A stretch of DNA of 64,000 nt from contig CAZTTO010000007.1 in the NCBI GenBank assembly GCA_964616465.1, positions 107,475-171,474 of the forward strand. Reading direction: 5' to 3'. This document shows, in pieces, positions 62,598-64,000 of the stretch. The notes under the pieces were generated by a model. The model was not told the origin of the DNA. It saw only the letters and a list, made by a program, of their open reading frames with translations, and ran no database searches. Numbering within the stretch: the first letter of the stretch is position 1; each line of letters starts with the position of its first letter. The translations under genes were made by a program, and so were the position numbers. This stretch comes from JAFLBI01 sp964616465 (GTDB lineage Bacteria > Bacteroidota > Bacteroidia > Chitinophagales > Chitinophagaceae).

Positions 62598-64000
62598 TCA
62601 GACTCCCTCCACAATTTTTATTTCTTCTTCCGTTAACTCGTAAAGTTGATAAACCAATTGGTCTATTTGGTTTTCTAAGATTGTTATGTCGGAAGAAGGA
62701 TTTTTGTTTTTGATTGTGATAATTTCATTTACCAAAGCTGAAATTTTATTGCGAACAGTATCATTTCCCGTAGCGATTGGTATTTGACTAAAATACTTCC
62801 ATATCAACTGATAGCCGTTTTGAATAGCCGTGCAATATTTAGAAATAAGCCACCAACCCATTTTTGAATTTAGAATACCTAAAAGAACTTTATCGTCAGA
62901 TGGAATAAACCACATTGAGTTATTGCTATACAATCCGCTTTCATCATATATAAAACAGGGTTTCACTTGTAGAACTTGATACATTATTTTTGGTTGCTCG
63001 AACTTATCATAGTAGTCACAAGCTCTCAATTCCCAATAATAATCACCCTTATCAGTTCGTTTTGTGGCTTTGGTTTCATATTGTTTTAGATGATTAGCTA
63101 ACTCTGGAAACTCACTTGCAAACCACTCTTCTGGATTATTGCCACCAAGTTTTTTTGTAAACCCTTTTTCAAATTTGATAAGATAATTTGAGGGGTTACC
63201 TGCCAAATAGGGTTTAACTTCACGACCAAGTAAAAATGGGTGTAAATGTTTGGAGTATTTTGAATTGATTTTGATTAACTCTGCGGCTTTCTCTTTTTCG
63301 ATTACAAACGCTTCTGTTAAGCCTGTCTTAATACCATATTTACCCATCTCACCAACATATTCTTCTAATCTTTTGCCTTTTGAAACTAACTTTTGTAATA
63401 ATTTTTGGTCTTGCGAATTAGAAACTATCCAAGTTTCATCATTGAGTGATTGATGGTTTATATAATTGGTTGCGTTAAAAACATAGGCAGGGAAATCATT
63501 AATAAAATCAGACGAATGAATTTTGGTCGCTTTGAATGTTTGTTTAGCTGTTTCCTTACTTGCCGTTAAAATACACGGATATGTTGTTGCTTCTTCAAAG
63601 ACCTGAAAATCGCCAAAGTCAATAATTTCTATAAGATTTTGTTCCAATAAAAATTTGCGAGCTGGCTGACCGTAGCCTGCTTGCATAAATTTGTTAGGCA
63701 TTATGAATGTGAAAACGCCTTTGCATTTCAATATTTCAAAGCCTTTTTCAACGAAAAAAATATAAACATCGGCTGTTCCTGTGTATAGTTTGAATTGAGA
63801 TTTGAAATGTGGCTTTAAATCATTTATTTCTTCTTGCCTTATGTATGGGGGATTTCCAATCACCACATCAAAGCCCACAAAATCACCATCATCATTCAGC
63901 ACTTCGGGAAATTCAAAACGCCATTCAAAAGCATTTTCAAAAATCTTGTTGGCTTTTATTTCTTCAATTTCGGTCTCCAATTTTTTGGTTTCTTCGGTCA
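62598..64000 (-). CDS. Eco57I-like restriction-modification enzyme, C-terminal part, cut by window edge
   Basis: The frame is open to the window end; the TTG at 63980 is internal. The visible part has the catalytic methylase motif VIGNPPYIRQEE, then VFTFIMPNKFMQAGYGQPARKFL, a helical specificity region and the C-terminal TaqI-like end (NSKMGWWLISKY, QIPIATGNDTVRNKI). This is the layout of type IIG/Eco57I proteins, where one chain methylates and often cuts DNA. The endonuclease part, if any, lies outside the window. It borders the island. Confidence 0.88.
   Translation of the reverse strand, partial: TEETKKLETEIEEIKANKIFENAFEWRFEFPEVLNDDGDFVGFDVVIGNPPYIRQEEINDLKPHFKSQFKLYTGTADVYIFFVEKGFEILKCKGVFTFIMPNKFMQAGYGQPARKFLLEQNLIEIIDFGDFQVFEEATTYPCILTASKETAKQTFKATKIHSSDFINDFPAYVFNATNYINHQSLNDETWIVSNSQDQKLLQKLVSKGKRLEEYVGEMGKYGIKTGLTEAFVIEKEKAAELIKINSKYSKHLHPFLLGREVKPYLAGNPSNYLIKFEKGFTKKLGGNNPEEWFASEFPELANHLKQYETKATKRTDKGDYYWELRACDYYDKFEQPKIMYQVLQVKPCFIYDESGLYSNNSMWFIPSDDKVLLGILNSKMGWWLISKYCTAIQNGYQLIWKYFSQIPIATGNDTVRNKISALVNEIITIKNKNPSSDITILENQIDQLVYQLYELTEEEIKIVEGV

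Overview
The window looks like a chromosomal segment of a low-GC member of the phylum Bacteroidota, most likely the order Chitinophagales or a close relative. The lineage is inferred from gene content and promoter shape, not from a marker search. The main pointers are a SusC/SusD pair, a PorX-type response regulator with a PglZ domain, a fused LpxC-FabZ protein, hybrid histidine kinases, a plug/barrel outer membrane protein, and repeated use of the Bacteroidota -7 box TAnnTTTG a few bases upstream of start codons.

Region 1-12.2 kb: the 3' part of a PAS hybrid histidine kinase with an HPt domain, a large outer membrane beta-barrel protein, a minus-strand operon (LpxH-like phosphoesterase, glycosyltransferase, HAD phosphatase), a divergent SDR/thioredoxin pair, a second hybrid kinase with a 7TM sensor, and an overlapping gene pair for an ABC ATPase and a very small membrane protein. 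Region 12.2-31.9 kb: a dipeptidyl-peptidase IV-like enzyme, a two-domain transporter, a BamA/D15-like barrel protein, leuS, then ftsX, mreB-mreC-mreD, two tandem clpP genes and clpX with a 57-residue gene behind it. After these come an acyl-CoA dehydrogenase with a perfect palindrome in its promoter, a three-gene operon (unknown, PhnP-like hydrolase, helix-hairpin-helix protein) and porX. Region 31.9-37.2 kb: HD hydrolase, lpxD, lpxC-fabZ, lpxA and an ABC ATPase, mostly lipid A synthesis. Region 37.2-56.1 kb: susD/susC, a zinc peptidase, radA-comF-glutathione peroxidase, recQ, a TlpA-like protein, alanine dehydrogenase, a glycosyltransferase, an alpha/beta hydrolase, a MarR regulator followed by a long acyl-CoA dehydrogenase, a small PID-CTERM-like surface protein and an Lrp regulator.

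Region 56.1-64.0 kb is accessory and is the most interesting part. A tRNA(Leu)-like RNA is followed by a 27-base exact direct repeat of its 3' end about 2 kb away. The repeat flanks one AAA+ ATPase gene, as an integrated mini-element would. Next comes a minus-strand array of single genes (a secreted protein, a small barrel protein, an Lnt-like acyltransferase). The boundaries within it carry related imperfect inverted repeats, reminiscent of integron gene cassettes without an integrase. A decayed GxxExxY-type gene and the 3' part of an Eco57I-like restriction-methylation enzyme close the window.

No rRNA genes, CRISPR arrays, transposases or integrases were seen. Domain calls come from reading motifs by eye, with no database search.
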